Below, piece by piece: positions 35,341-44,103 of a DNA stretch of 64,000 nt. The position numbers were made by a program, and so were the translations under genes. Numbering within the stretch: position 1 is the stretch's first letter; each line of letters begins with the position of its first letter. The stretch spans positions 620,001 to 684,000 of the forward strand of contig NZ_VNWN01000004.1 in the NCBI RefSeq assembly GCF_012720115.1, written 5' to 3'. The notes under the pieces were generated by a model. It did no database searches, had not been told where the DNA came from, and saw only the letters and a program-made list of their open reading frames with translations. The stretch comes from Sneathiella chinensis (GTDB lineage: Bacteria; Pseudomonadota; Alphaproteobacteria; Sneathiellales; Sneathiellaceae).

Positions 35341-37053
35341 ATGGACGTGTTCGGACAGGCGGAAAACGCAGCGATCTATTATGAAAGGGAGGGGTTCAGT
35401 ACCGACGGCAATCGGTTGCTGGGGCGCCAATCTGCGGGTGAAAGTTTCCTGAAAGGCTTTGTCCAGCACGGGGATGTGGACCGATTATATTGCTACACGG
35501 ATCATCCCGGAAAGTTCGAAGCCTTTAAGCAGCAGGTGCGTGCGTGGGGGGCAGACTGTCCGCCGCAAACATGGATCAACCCTCTGACCGCCGGGGGGCT
35601 TGAGCAGGCCGGGTGCCTTTTCTATTCGGGGCCGGGCATTGGCAATTTTGCGTGGCAGCGCCGCCATGTGGGGCCAAACCGGTACAGCCTGTGCGGGCTG
35701 ACCCATACCATCTCCAGCATGGAGGTCATGCAAGCCTTCGGTGATTTCGCCATTGCCCCGGTAGAACCGTGGGACGCCCTGATCTGTACGTCCCGGTCCG
35801 TCAGGAAGACCGTTACGCATGTGCTGGAGGAATGGGCCGACTATCTGGAGAGGCGTAATGGCGGCGAGGTAAGGCTGCCCGTCCAGTTGCCGGTTATTCC
35901 GCTGGGGATCAATTGTGATGACTTCGGCCACCCGCCGGACGGAGAGCGGGACAGCTTTGTCCGGTCTTTTCGCGCCCGCCACGGGATTGGGGAGGGGGAC
36001 GTGGTTTTTCTTTATGTGGGGCGTTTGTCCTCCCACGCAAAGGCGCATCCGCTTCCCCTGTATCAGGCGCTGGAAAAGGCGGCCCGTCGGACCGACCGTA
36101 ACATTCATCTGGTTCAGGCGGGCTGGTTTGCCTCCCGCGCCATAGAAGATCAGTTTGTCAAAGGGGCAGCGCGGTTCTGTCCTTCCGTGAATTGTATTTT
36201 TCTGGATGGCCGCAAGCCGGATATTCGCAAGCATATCTGGCATGTGGCGGATGTTTTCACGTCCCTGTCCGATAATATTCAGGAAACCTTTGGCATTACG
36301 CCAGTGGAAGCCATGGCCGCAGGCCTGCCGGTGGTGGTCAGCGATTGGGACGGTTACCGGGAAACGGTGCGGGACGGTGTCGATGGCCTATTGGTTCCGA
36401 CCTCCTTGCCCGGGGCGGGGCACGGCCGGGATCTTGCCTATCGGTATCTGGTGGGTGTGGATGGATATGACCGCTTTGTCGGGCAGGTCAGCCTGTTCAC
36501 GGATGTGGAGACAGAGGCGGCTGCGAACGCGTATCTTTCCCTGATTGAAAATCCCGACCTGCGGCGAAAAATGGGCAGTGCCGGTGCCAGACGGGCGCGG
36601 GAGACGTTCGACTGGAAGGTGATCATCAGGGCGTATCAGGATTTATGGGCAGAACTGGCCTCGCGCCGGCGGGCGGCGGCAGACCCTTCCCCAAAGGTTT
36701 ATCAGGTGAACCCGGTTCCGCTGATGCAGGACCCATTTGCCCTGTTCGAGAATTACCCGACCCACCTGCTGACGGCCCGGACCCGCATAAAAGGCAAGCC
36801 CCGAGAAGAAGGACGGGCCGCGGACTATCTTTCCAGCTCTCTTGGCAATGGTGTTGCCCATCTGCTGCCAAAGGCAGAGGTTCTGGATAAAATGCTCGAT
36901 CACTTGCGCACAGCAGGGGTTATGAGCGCAGGAGAGCTTGGGGCGCTCTATTCACTGGGGGAAAGCAAAAGCGTGCGGATCGTCGGCTGGCTTCTCAAAA
37001 TGGGGCTGGTCCAGCGTGTCGATGACGGAGAGCCAACCGCCCCTGATCAATAG
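35341..37053 (+). CDS. Glycosyltransferase family 4-like protein with C-terminal extension
   Basis: About 570 residues. The GT-B donor site is near residues 313-340 with an E-x7-E element (ETFGITPVEAMAAGLP), typical of GT4 retaining enzymes. A tail of more than 100 residues after the GT domain has no recognised motif. GGGGAGG directly abuts ATG 35341, so GTG 35347 may be the real start. The gene converges with the small secreted protein gene, overlapping it by 7 bases. The acceptor is unknown; a surface glycan is likely given the second transferase nearby. Confidence 0.8.
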   Translation: MDVFGQAENAAIYYEREGFSTDGNRLLGRQSAGESFLKGFVQHGDVDRLYCYTDHPGKFEAFKQQVRAWGADCPPQTWINPLTAGGLEQAGCLFYSGPGIGNFAWQRRHVGPNRYSLCGLTHTISSMEVMQAFGDFAIAPVEPWDALICTSRSVRKTVTHVLEEWADYLERRNGGEVRLPVQLPVIPLGINCDDFGHPPDGERDSFVRSFRARHGIGEGDVVFLYVGRLSSHAKAHPLPLYQALEKAARRTDRNIHLVQAGWFASRAIEDQFVKGAARFCPSVNCIFLDGRKPDIRKHIWHVADVFTSLSDNIQETFGITPVEAMAAGLPVVVSDWDGYRETVRDGVDGLLVPTSLPGAGHGRDLAYRYLVGVDGYDRFVGQVSLFTDVETEAAANAYLSLIENPDLRRKMGSAGARRARETFDWKVIIRAYQDLWAELASRRRAAADPSPKVYQVNPVPLMQDPFALFENYPTHLLTARTRIKGKPREEGRAADYLSSSLGNGVAHLLPKAEVLDKMLDHLRTAGVMSAGELGALYSLGESKSVRIVGWLLKMGLVQRVDDGEPTAPDQ

Positions 37054-37391
37054 TGATCCACACCCTGTATTTGGCAGCTTCCCCGGGTATAGATGCTTCG
37101 CACGGCGCAGGATGTATTTGTGCGAATAACCAGATTGCCGGTGCATTCGTTGAAACTGACCCATGCTTCCGCACCAACGGTGTGGTTGCCGCTGCGGTGC
37201 GTCTTGATGACATCGGAAATGGATATCTTGCTGATCGTCAGGGCGCCGGTATCAAGGGACCGTATGGTCTGCTGCAGTTCCTGCTGACATATCTGCTGTC
37301 CGCCGGCCGCGGCACCGGTTGCTGTCAGGGCGGTGAAAAGAAAGCTGGCCGCCAGCAGGGTGGTTTGTTCCTTTAAAAGTCGGTCCATCAT
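37047..37391 (-). CDS. Small secreted protein with four cysteines, unknown function
   Basis: 114 residues, not recognised as a known family. A signal peptide is clear: basic start, hydrophobic TLLAASFLFTALTATGAAAG, then mature QQIC. Four cysteines (in QICQQ, NECTG, TSCAV and SCQIQ) could make two disulfides. I start at ATG 37391 with AGGAGA 6-7 bases upstream on the minus strand. Its start lies 51 bases downstream of the stop of the glycosyltransferase at 37442-38677, on the same strand, so they may share a transcript. Confidence 0.65.
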   Translation of the reverse strand: MMDRLLKEQTTLLAASFLFTALTATGAAAGGQQICQQELQQTIRSLDTGALTISKISISDVIKTHRSGNHTVGAEAWVSFNECTGNLVIRTNTSCAVRSIYTRGSCQIQGVDHY

Positions 37392-37441
37392 GGGCGTTCT
37401 CCTTTCATCCAGTGGGGGCGGGCCTGCCTCCCCTTTGGCTG

Positions 37442-38677
37442 TCAGCTTTTGGGGCGCCATTGAAGGGTGTTGGATGTTCCCTCCAGAATGGCATCCCGCT
37501 CCTGAAAGCGGAGGCGGGCCAGCCTGTTAACATTGGTCAGGCCGTCCAGCAGTCCGGGAATGACAATCTCGGACGGCTTCTTTTGTTGATAGAGTTGCTT
37601 CAGGGCCGTTGACATCATCTCGGCGGACCGGACCCCGTCATCAATCAGGACACTGATCAAGCCCAGTTCAGCAGCACGGGTCGCCCGGATATATTGCTCA
37701 AGGCGGGGAACCGTGCGCGGGATGATCAAGGCCCGCTTGTCAAGGGATAGCACCTCGCAGAACGTATTATAGCCGCCCATGGCCACAACCGCCGTTGCAT
37801 GCTGCATCAGGCTTTCCATATGGTTGTTGAAGGTCACGGCCCGCACATTGTCAAGCTGGGCGATCCGTTCCCGGAAACTGGTCCGGGTTTCCGGTGGCAT
37901 GAAGGGCCCCAGCACAAACAGGGCATCCATGGGCGGGCGCTCATCCGCTTCATAGGCGCGAAGAACCCAGTCAATGAGGACCTCGCCATCGCCGCCGCCG
38001 CCAACCGTGATCAGCACATAGGGGTTCTCGATTTCTTCCAGAATGGCAGGTTCGTTGCTGATCTGCTCGTTGCGGGGCAGGTACCCGGTATAGGTGACCT
38101 TGCGTTTCACATCGGCGGGCAGATTGATTTCCTGTAAGGGGTTGTAAAGCTGCTCAACCCCGAAAATCCAGATGTCATCATACAGCGACTTGAGGGCCGG
38201 CATGACATTCTTGCGAGTCCATTCAGGGACCAGCAGGGCAGGGTCGTCAAGAACATCCCGAAGACCAAGGACCAGTCGCGTTCCCTTTTCCTTCAGCATG
38301 TGGAGGGTTTCCTCCACCTCGCCGCGAAGGCCGAACGGTTCCTTGTCCACAATGAAGATATCGGGGTCGAACGTTTCAGCCGTATGGCGAATGATCGAGG
38401 ACCGCATGGCCAGTGTCTGTTCGGTGTCGATATGCAGGCTGAGGGATGTATATTCCCCGTTTCTCAGCTTGATAATGCCGGGAATACGAACGAAATCCAC
38501 CCGCGCCTTGAAATCGAAACTTCCAATAATCGGAGAGCCGGAAAGGATGAGAACGGAAAGGTTGGGGTTTTGTTCGACCAGGGCATGGGCCAATGTGCGG
38601 CATCGTCTCAGATGTCCCAGTCCAAAGGAATCGTGGCTATAGATCAGCACACGTCTTGCCTTGTTTGTACCCGCCAT
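37442..38677 (-). CDS. Glycosyltransferase, MurG/GT28-like GT-B fold
   Basis: A 411-residue protein with an N-terminal SHDSFGLGHLRRCRTLA stretch like the glycine-rich GxGHxxR loop of GT28 enzymes. The C-terminal VVAMGGYNTFCEVLSLDKR resembles their UDP-sugar-binding region. I use ATG 38677; the longer frame to 38767 begins in the AT-rich intergenic region. No membrane segment is visible. It may act with the GT4-like enzyme on an exopolysaccharide or glycolipid. The sugar and acceptor cannot be told from sequence. Confidence 0.75.
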   Translation of the reverse strand: MAGTNKARRVLIYSHDSFGLGHLRRCRTLAHALVEQNPNLSVLILSGSPIIGSFDFKARVDFVRIPGIIKLRNGEYTSLSLHIDTEQTLAMRSSIIRHTAETFDPDIFIVDKEPFGLRGEVEETLHMLKEKGTRLVLGLRDVLDDPALLVPEWTRKNVMPALKSLYDDIWIFGVEQLYNPLQEINLPADVKRKVTYTGYLPRNEQISNEPAILEEIENPYVLITVGGGGDGEVLIDWVLRAYEADERPPMDALFVLGPFMPPETRTSFRERIAQLDNVRAVTFNNHMESLMQHATAVVAMGGYNTFCEVLSLDKRALIIPRTVPRLEQYIRATRAAELGLISVLIDDGVRSAEMMSTALKQLYQQKKPSEIVIPGLLDGLTNVNRLARLRFQERDAILEGTSNTLQWRPKS

Positions 38678-39218
38678 ACCTTTTCCTTCCCAAACATCGA
38701 TTCCGGTACAGGTACAGTACCAATGTCCCGACGGTATAAACCCTGTCTTGCCAGAATGCACGATCAAAACAAAAAGGCGTATCGGAAATCACAGGATGTG
38801 ACATGGAATCATCACCGGGGAATCGATCACACCGGATTTGATACTTGGCCGTTATTCGACACATAAGCTAATTTTTTCGATTTTTAAAAAGCTATTTTTT
38901 TGGGCTTTTGTATTTACGGTTTTCGCAAATTTTAACGAATATTATAAATTCATTTATGTTCAAAAATGGCGCTAAAATATTATAAGAATATTATATTGCC
39001 GAATTTTGATGACAGGGGCGGCGGCGTTTTCTATTCAAATTTCCTGTTAAGTCTTTCGTTTTGTTTTGATTTTTTTGTCTTGTGTCAGGTCGTCTCACCC
39101 CGGCACGGAAGATGTGAACCCGTGCGGGAAAAGCGGCGCTTTTTATGAATTTGGTAAAATAACAAAACCGCTGTTTGTCAAAAAATCAGATCAATAGGGA
39201 AACAGCAAGGGGGGGAAC
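38678..39218. other. 541-base AT-rich intergenic region upstream of the pilus locus
   Basis: No convincing gene. It is strikingly AT-rich from about 38865 to 39080. A direct repeat AAGCTA plus a T-run occurs at 38865 and 38889. A hairpin with a GCACGG/CCGTGC stem lies around 39101-39128. A near match to a CtrA site (TTAA, 7 bases, TATA) is at 38932-38946. The region must hold the promoter of the flp operon. An open frame at 38966-39148 has no ribosome binding site and is not called. Confidence 0.5.
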
Positions 39219-39437
39219 ATGAAAATACATCTGAAAAGGGTGCTTCTGGATGAAAGCGGCGTGACCTCGGTTGAATATGCGCTGCTGGCGGCGGCGGCGG
39301 CCGTCGGGATCGGCGCAGTTGCCGGGGATTTCTACGGCAAGGTTGGCACTTTCCTGTCGAATATCGACCTCAACGGAACAGACGCTGGCGCAGGAGGGGA
39401 AACCGGAGGGCCGCCGAACCCGGATGGAGGCGGTTGA
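39219..39437 (+). CDS. flp: Flp/Fap-type pilin
   Basis: A 72-residue prepilin, the major subunit of a type IVc (Tad) pilus. The processing site is visible: ESG then VTSVEYALLAAA, i.e. G-x4-E-Y, with cleavage after Gly14 expected. A hydrophobic helix follows, then a glycine/asparagine-rich tail. AAGGGGGG precedes the ATG. The prepilin peptidase gene follows 49 bases later. The gene opens the pilus locus. Confidence 0.93.
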   Translation: MKIHLKRVLLDESGVTSVEYALLAAAAAVGIGAVAGDFYGKVGTFLSNIDLNGTDAGAGGETGGPPNPDGGG

Positions 39438-39486
39438 TTGTTCCGCAAAAGAGAAATGCCATAGTCATAAAGATGGGGGGAGCCTT

Positions 39487-39978
39487 ATGCCGAATATTCT
39501 GCCGGTGACAGTGCTGGCCATTCTGGCGACGGTTTCCTTCTATGATCTGAAGGATCGCCGTATCCCTAACCTTTGTCTTCTGGCGCTGCTGGTCCTGTTT
39601 CCGGTTTTCATCTGGCAGACCGCAAACTGGGAGAATATCGGCCTGCATCTGTTGTGGGGAGGCGGGGCCTTTGCCGCCCTGTTTCCTTTTTTTGTTCTGG
39701 GGGGTATGGGCGGCGGCGATGTGAAGCTGATTGCTGTTCTTGCTCTGTGGGCAGGCCCAAAGGCAGGAGCTGATTTTCTGTTAATCACCGCGCTGCTGGG
39801 GGGCGGGTTGTCGCTGATTGTCTTGATGCCGGGGGTGCAAAATCTGGTTGAGCGTGTGTTGGCGCAGGGGGGGATGATCCACCTGATGCGCTGTTATCCA
39901 ACGCCCCGGTCCATTCCCTATGGCGTTCCGGTGGCGATGGGCGGGGGATTGGCCCTCTATCAGGCATGGTGGCAATAG
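39487..39978 (+). CDS. cpaA: Prepilin peptidase (CpaA/TadV)
   Basis: A 163-residue membrane aspartyl protease that cuts the leader of Flp and the pseudopilins. The catalytic aspartates are in FYDLKDRRIPN (near residue 19) and in the GxGD motif GMGGGDVK (near 82). I start at ATG 39487 with GGGGGGAG upstream; the open frame extends further left but lacks membrane character there. Confidence 0.9.
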   Translation: MPNILPVTVLAILATVSFYDLKDRRIPNLCLLALLVLFPVFIWQTANWENIGLHLLWGGGAFAALFPFFVLGGMGGGDVKLIAVLALWAGPKAGADFLLITALLGGGLSLIVLMPGVQNLVERVLAQGGMIHLMRCYPTPRSIPYGVPVAMGGGLALYQAWWQ

Positions 39979-40008
39979 GCAAGGCAGCGAGAGAAAAGGG
40001 GGGGCGGC

Positions 40009-40866
40009 ATGAAATCGGTGTTTTTGTTTCTGTGCAGTTTCGCCTTCATGGTCGCGACAGCCTATCTGTCGGTGCTGCTGCTGGGCGGGGGGCGCCCGGA
40101 ACAGGCCGCGTCTCCTTCATCCGTTGCCGTGCAAGCAGAGAAGGCGGCCTTTGCCGTGCAGCCCCTAAAGGCGGGGGACATTCTGCAACCGTCGGACATT
40201 GTCTGGCGACCGATCCGGGATGGTGAGCGGAAAGACGCCTTTTTATTGGCGTCCGCCTTCCCGTCCGGGATCGGTGGATATGGGGTTGTGCGGGCCGTCC
40301 GTTCCGGGCAGCCGGTTTTGATCAAGGATGTGATCGCCCCGGATAGCCCGGTATTCCTGTCAGAGATTATCCCGCCGGATAGCCGTGCGGTTCCGATTTC
40401 CCTTCCTGTGCAGGCGTCCTATCACGCGCTTCTTATCCCCGGAAAATGGTTTGATCTTTTTGCAGGCCCCCCGGCGGGACCAGAGACACACCGTACCGAT
40501 GCCGGACCGCAGGTTCTTGAAAGCCTTCGTTTGCTGAAGGTCGGGGACAGGCAGGCCGGACGGGTGAACCTGATTGTCGAGGTGCCAGACCGCGAGGTGC
40601 AAGCTCTGGCCATGTTGGCGAGGAAGAAAGAAGTGATCCTTGTCGCAAGGCCGGACGGCGCACCTTCCCGGCCTCAATTTGGAAACCGGCAACCTGAGAC
40701 TGTGCCGACAGAGACGTTTCCGAAAGCGGATCAGGATGCAGGGGGGAATACCGTGTTCGAAAGTCCGGTCAGCGCCGGTTATCGGACGGTAGTTTTCCAC
40801 CGGGCGGACAAACGGACCGTTCTGAAATTACCCGCCCTTGAGGCGACAGGCGGGAACGGGGGATAG
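40009..40866 (+). CDS. cpaB: Flp pilus assembly protein CpaB/RcpC
   Basis: A 285-residue inner-membrane-anchored periplasmic protein with one N-terminal membrane segment (residues ~4-25) and a SAF-like domain after it (FAVQPLKAGDILQPSDIVW near 45-63). CpaB works with the secretin at the outer membrane. GGGGGGCGGC precedes the ATG. Position between cpaA and cpaC matches the standard order. Confidence 0.88.
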   Translation: MKSVFLFLCSFAFMVATAYLSVLLLGGGRPEQAASPSSVAVQAEKAAFAVQPLKAGDILQPSDIVWRPIRDGERKDAFLLASAFPSGIGGYGVVRAVRSGQPVLIKDVIAPDSPVFLSEIIPPDSRAVPISLPVQASYHALLIPGKWFDLFAGPPAGPETHRTDAGPQVLESLRLLKVGDRQAGRVNLIVEVPDREVQALAMLARKKEVILVARPDGAPSRPQFGNRQPETVPTETFPKADQDAGGNTVFESPVSAGYRTVVFHRADKRTVLKLPALEATGGNGG

Positions 40867-40874
40867 GGCGGCGC

Positions 40875-42266
40875 ATGATGTTGGTGATATTCCGATATGC
40901 CGGCTGTTTGGCAATGTTCTTTCTTGCAGGGTTGATGGGGGCGCACCCGGCCTATGCCGGTGCGGAGAGGCTTGACCTCCATGTCAATGAGGGGAGCTTT
41001 TATAAGCTGACGGAACCGGTTGTGGATGTTCTGGTAACCAACCCCGCTATTGCCGATGCCCAGTTCACGCAAGGGAATGGCCTGTTCGTGTACGGGAAGC
41101 GGGCGGGCCGGACCCATATCCTGGCTGTGGCAAAAAACGACAAAATCATTTTTAACCGGTTAATTGAGGTAAGGAGGAGCCTTGCGGCGTTGGAAACCAC
41201 CTTGGACGATGAGTTCGGCGCGGCCTCTGTCCGGGTTGTCTCCTCTGCGGGGCGGTTGATTGTCAGTGGACAGGCCACCAGCCATGACGAGGCCGGGCGT
41301 ATTCTGGATGTGATCCGGGGCTATCTTGACGAGGGAGAGGAAATCGTCAACCGGATTGCGGTGCCCGGCCCGGGGCAGGTGAACCTGAAGGTCAGGATCG
41401 TTGAGGTGAACCGGAGGGCGACAAAGGATTTGGGGATCAACTGGGATATCCTTCTCAATCCCGGTTCCATAACGGTGGGCCTGTTAAGCGGGCGCAGCCC
41501 CTTTCTGGCGGGGGGCAGGATCATCCCCCAGCGCAGTCTTGCCGGGGGGCAGAGCAGTGCCGTCTTTGGGTATGCCGGGGACGGGTTTTCTGTCAATTCC
41601 GTGATTGATGCCCTGGTGGAGGATAATCTGGTCACCGTCTTGGCGGAGCCAAACCTGACTTCCCGTTCGGGAGAGAAGGCGAGTTTCTTCGCGGGGGGAG
41701 AGTTTCCCGTTCCCGTATCGGCATCGGATGATCGCATTACCGTTCAGTTCAAGCAATTCGGGGTCATTCTGGACATGACGCCAACGGTTCTGTCACCGGA
41801 CAGGATCAGTTTGCATATCCGGCCAGAGGTGAGCGAGTTGTCTTCATCCGGCGCGGTGGTGATCGATGATGTGAGCATCCCCGGTATCTCGATCCGGCGC
41901 ACAGAGGCCACCATTGAACTGGCCAGCGGACAGAGTTTTGCTGTTGCCGGGTTGCTTCAGAACCGCAATCGCAATCTGGTGAAGGAGGTGCCGTGGCTGG
42001 CGGACCTGAATGTGCTGGGGCCGTTGTTCCGGTCGTCCCGCTATCAGAATGAGGAAACCGAACTGGTCATTATCGCCACGGCCAATCTGGTGCAGCCTTT
42101 GTCCCGCGATGATTACACAACGCCGCTGGCAGGTCTTCGCGAAAATTCCCAGAGCCGGAAATTGAAAACCGGGCGCAATCTGACCCCTTCCCCGGTCCCG
42201 GAAATACCGGATGGCCCGGCGGGGAAAGGCGGCCGGGTGTATGGGGCGCATGGGTATATTTACTGA
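40875..42266 (+). CDS. cpaC: Flp pilus secretin CpaC/RcpA
   Basis: The outer-membrane channel of the Tad pilus, 463 residues. A signal peptide ends near AYAGAER (residue ~33). An N-terminal pilus/N1-type domain and a BON-like domain (VRVVSSAGRLIVSGQA near 117) are followed by the secretin domain (about 230-420) with VPWLADLNVLGPLFRS. It starts 8 bases after cpaB. Confidence 0.92.
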   Translation: MMLVIFRYAGCLAMFFLAGLMGAHPAYAGAERLDLHVNEGSFYKLTEPVVDVLVTNPAIADAQFTQGNGLFVYGKRAGRTHILAVAKNDKIIFNRLIEVRRSLAALETTLDDEFGAASVRVVSSAGRLIVSGQATSHDEAGRILDVIRGYLDEGEEIVNRIAVPGPGQVNLKVRIVEVNRRATKDLGINWDILLNPGSITVGLLSGRSPFLAGGRIIPQRSLAGGQSSAVFGYAGDGFSVNSVIDALVEDNLVTVLAEPNLTSRSGEKASFFAGGEFPVPVSASDDRITVQFKQFGVILDMTPTVLSPDRISLHIRPEVSELSSSGAVVIDDVSIPGISIRRTEATIELASGQSFAVAGLLQNRNRNLVKEVPWLADLNVLGPLFRSSRYQNEETELVIIATANLVQPLSRDDYTTPLAGLRENSQSRKLKTGRNLTPSPVPEIPDGPAGKGGRVYGAHGYIY

Positions 42267-42281
42267 GCAGGCGGGTCGGAA

Positions 42282-42899
42282 ATGAAAAGATTTGCGCAAA
42301 TACTGGGATTGACGGCGGCGGGCCTCTCGGTCGGGGGATGCCTTCTGGTGGAAGACGATATTCCGCCTATCCCCCTGACGGCACAGGCCCCGGAATTGGG
42401 CATCTCGCAGGTTGCGCGGGACTTTGAATATCATGCCGGACAAAGCCGGTTCCTGACGGCGGGTGGTGTGTGGGTGGAACAGGCCCTGTCCGAATTTCAA
42501 TCACAAGGCGGCCGTCATGTCCATGTGCTTGCAAGAACCGAAAGGGCCGCAGAATATATGGCCGGGTTACAGACAGTGTTTCCTGCGCTGACCCTGACCG
42601 TTGAGGAACGGCCCATTTCCGAAGACAAGGAGCGCGTCACGGGGGCAGAACTGGTAATGACCCTTAACCGGTATCTGTTGCAGGTGCCGGATTGCGTGAT
42701 GGGAGACCGGCGGCGCCCGCTTGGCTGCGCGGTGGAGAGGAACCGGGCGTTGAGCCTTGTCGATCCGGCAGAACTGCACGGAGGAAGGCCCGTGCCGGCG
42801 GGGGAAGGCGGTTCTTTTGTCCTGTCCTTGTTCCCACCGGAAAAGGCGCAAGCCGAAGGCATTTCCCCCGCACCGGAAAAGGGAGGGGGGAATGAATAG
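42282..42899 (+). CDS. cpaD: Pilus assembly lipoprotein CpaD
   Basis: A 205-residue putative outer-membrane lipoprotein. The lipobox is LSVGGC with lipidation at Cys20. The sequence is otherwise poorly conserved, and I assign CpaD mainly from its place between cpaC and cpaE and from the lipoprotein signal. The stop overlaps the cpaE start by 8 bases. Confidence 0.75.
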   Translation: MKRFAQILGLTAAGLSVGGCLLVEDDIPPIPLTAQAPELGISQVARDFEYHAGQSRFLTAGGVWVEQALSEFQSQGGRHVHVLARTERAAEYMAGLQTVFPALTLTVEERPISEDKERVTGAELVMTLNRYLLQVPDCVMGDRRRPLGCAVERNRALSLVDPAELHGGRPVPAGEGGSFVLSLFPPEKAQAEGISPAPEKGGGNE

Positions 42900-44103
42900 C
42901 GTCGCCCCGGTCCTTTCCGTACAGGCCCCCCTGACCGTGACCGTGTTTGCCAGTGACCGGGAAACCATGGCCGGGATCAGGACCCTTCTATCCGGCCAGC
43001 TTCGAATGGAGCCGGAATGCCGGTCTGGCAATGTTACGGCGGCGACGGCCTATTTCGCCAGAAATCCATCGCCGGATGTGCTGATTGTCGATATTTCCGG
43101 GGTCGATCTGCCCCTGTCGCACATGAACGAACTGGCCAAGGTTTGCGCACCGGATGTCAAGGTGATTGCCATCGGGGATCGGGATGCGGTGGGCCTGTAC
43201 AGGAACCTTCTGGATATCGGGGTGCAGGATTATCTGGTGACACCGGTTCCGGCGGATATTCTGCACCGGGCGATCCTGCGGGCCACCCGTCCGGATAATC
43301 AATCAACCCCATCGGCGGTGCGCGGAAAGATCGTTTCTGTCTTGGGGGCATCAGGCGGGGCCGGGGTTACCAGCATCCTGTCCCTGCTTGGCCTGTCCCT
43401 GTCCGGGAGCCGGGGCCGGCGGGTCATGATCGTTGATCTGGACGCGGGCCATGATGGTGTGGGCGGCTTTTTCAAACAGGAGCCGGAAGCACAGGATCAG
43501 GGGTTCCTGCAATCGCCTGAACGGATCGACCAGCTATATCTGGACCGGGTGATGCGACCGGTGACAGAGCGCCTGCATATCCTGTCATCTCGCGGGTCGG
43601 TCTCCCGTGTGTCCCGATATGGCCCCGAGATGCAGGACAGGCTGACCAGCCTTCTGGAGAACCGGTATCATTTTCTGTTTATGGATTTTTCAGGGCTGCC
43701 GATCAGTCAGGCGGTCCCGCTTGTTGCCAAAAGCGATATCCGGTTGATCCTGTGTCAGCCTACCGTTCCTGCTGCCCGGCAGGTTGATGCCCTGTTGAAA
43801 GCCTTCAACGGAAATGAGGTCGGCAAGGAACTGGTTTTGCTGAACCGCTGCCGGCCCGGCACCTCCCTTGATGTTCCCGTTCAGCGTCTTGAAGCGCATC
43901 TGGACCGGCAGATTGATGGGGAAATACCGTTTGATGGTGCCGGTTTTGCGGCGCAAGGGGTTTATCCGCCGGACCTGTCCCGACTGTCCGCGCGAACGCA
44001 GGCCAGCCTGAACCGCTTTGCCGATCTGCTGACAGGGGAGGGACGCCGGAAAGCTACAGGCATGTTGGGCCGGATCAGGGAGGCCACGCGCCATGTTTGG
44101 TAA
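42892..44103 (+). CDS. cpaE: Pilus localisation ATPase-like protein CpaE/TadZ
   Basis: A 403-residue protein with an N-terminal receiver-like domain (VLIVDISGVDLPL near 59-71) and a C-terminal MinD/ParA-like domain. The P-loop region reads LGASGGAGVTS near 149, without the signature lysine of active MinD proteins, as often seen in CpaE/TadZ. It directs the pilus machine to the pole. I start at ATG 42892 with GGGAGGGGGG just upstream, rather than the longer frame that runs back into cpaD. Confidence 0.9.
   Translation: MNSVAPVLSVQAPLTVTVFASDRETMAGIRTLLSGQLRMEPECRSGNVTAATAYFARNPSPDVLIVDISGVDLPLSHMNELAKVCAPDVKVIAIGDRDAVGLYRNLLDIGVQDYLVTPVPADILHRAILRATRPDNQSTPSAVRGKIVSVLGASGGAGVTSILSLLGLSLSGSRGRRVMIVDLDAGHDGVGGFFKQEPEAQDQGFLQSPERIDQLYLDRVMRPVTERLHILSSRGSVSRVSRYGPEMQDRLTSLLENRYHFLFMDFSGLPISQAVPLVAKSDIRLILCQPTVPAARQVDALLKAFNGNEVGKELVLLNRCRPGTSLDVPVQRLEAHLDRQIDGEIPFDGAGFAAQGVYPPDLSRLSARTQASLNRFADLLTGEGRRKATGMLGRIREATRHVW

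Noticed and set aside
38932-38946. Possible CtrA site (TTAA, 7 bases, TTAA) before flp
   Set aside because: The second half reads TATA, so it is one base off the consensus in an AT-rich region where such matches are common.
38966-39148. 60-codon open frame in the AT-rich region before flp
   Set aside because: No ribosome binding site, odd composition and no recognisable motif; it looks like chance in AT-rich DNA.
43321-43500. CpaE P-loop without its lysine as a sign of gene decay
   Set aside because: Loss of this lysine is common in CpaE/TadZ proteins and the rest of the gene is intact.
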